Below are positions 22,217-22,288 of a DNA stretch of 22,288 nt, in pieces (the first letter of the stretch is position 1; every line of letters starts with the position of its first letter). A program made the translations under genes and the position numbers. Source of the DNA: JALZAA01 sp035316025 (lineage in GTDB: Bacteria; Actinomycetota; Acidimicrobiia; IMCC26256; JACDBD01); the NCBI GenBank assembly GCA_035316025.1, contig DATFXL010000019.1, forward strand, positions 1 through 22,288. The letters are read 5' to 3'. The notes beneath the pieces are model-generated. The model had not been told where the DNA came from. It ran no database searches and was given only the letters and a program-made list of their open reading frames with translations.

Positions 22217-22248
22217 CCATCTCCCATCGGTGATCGGCGGGTGCCCCC

Positions 22249-22254
22249 TACACT
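22249..22254 (+). promoter_or_regulatory. Candidate -10 element for the gene entering the right edge
   Basis: TACACT, 9 nt before ATG 22264. Same hexamer as before proA and the radical SAM gene. Confidence 0.45.
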
Positions 22255-22263
22255 TTGCGCGGG

Positions 22264-22288
22264 ATGACTGATACGCGAACGCCGAAGA
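22264..22288 (+). CDS. Start of an unidentified gene, 3'-truncated by the window edge
   Basis: ATG ACT GAT ACG CGA ACG CCG AAG reads MTDTRTPK and runs off the window. Support comes from the TACACT element 9 nt upstream and a plausible hydrophilic N-terminus. Too short to identify. Confidence 0.45.

Noticed and set aside
22198..22230. tRNA 3' fragment after the nuclease-like gene
   Set aside because: GAGGG-GTCGATC-CCTC looks like a T arm, but no acceptor partner, D arm or anticodon arm is found upstream; treated as a simple hairpin.

Overview
The window is high-GC, densely packed bacterial chromosome. Gene content, GTG/TTG starts, near-absence of T-tract terminators and a series of apparently leaderless promoters all point to an actinobacterium (Actinomycetota). 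The gene order resembles Acidimicrobiia-type genomes, but that narrower placement is inference and was not tested against any database.

Layout. (1) 2-3125: end of a rod-shape operon, penicillin-binding protein 2 (mrdA, 5' end outside the window) and the SEDS glycosyltransferase rodA, closed by a strong hairpin. (2) 3199-8524: a second unit with a B12-type radical SAM protein (TIGR03960), its DUF2344 partner, an RNase E/G with a long Arg-rich head, and ribosomal proteins L21 and L27. (3) 8527-11021: two hairpins, then obgE-proB. (4) 11326-15017: proA, followed by a MoxR-type AAA ATPase and a CoxE-like VWA protein. (5) 15021-17852: an accessory island between two 92-bp direct repeats, both made from the 3' end of a GNAT acetyltransferase gene. 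It holds a small AlpA/excisionase-like HTH gene, two clusters of TAGG repeats and a secreted PLC/acid-phosphatase-type phosphoesterase. (6) 17745-19032, minus strand: the intact acetyltransferase and an ACT-domain protein. (7) 19124-20114: nadD and rsfS. (8) 20118-21523, minus strand: hisH-hisF, with an unusual HisF. (9) 21647-22288: tRNA-Ala(GGC), a small PD-(D/E)XK nuclease-like gene, and the first codons of another gene.

How it fits together. The backbone (rne-rplU-rpmA-obgE-proB-proA-nadD-rsfS) is a conserved growth and ribosome-biogenesis neighbourhood. Between proA and nadD it is interrupted by the MoxR/VWA pair, the repeat-bounded island and the GNAT/ACT genes. Nearly every gene that begins a transcription unit has a TANNNT hexamer 6-10 nt before its start codon, so leaderless or near-leaderless mRNA looks like the local rule. 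Applying that rule to nadD gives an ATC start codon that exactly restores the family N-terminus.

Most worth checking: the repeat-bounded island in the acetyltransferase 3' end, the TAGG clusters beside the HTH gene, the ATC start of nadD, and the HisF in which the catalytic Asp130 position is Gln.
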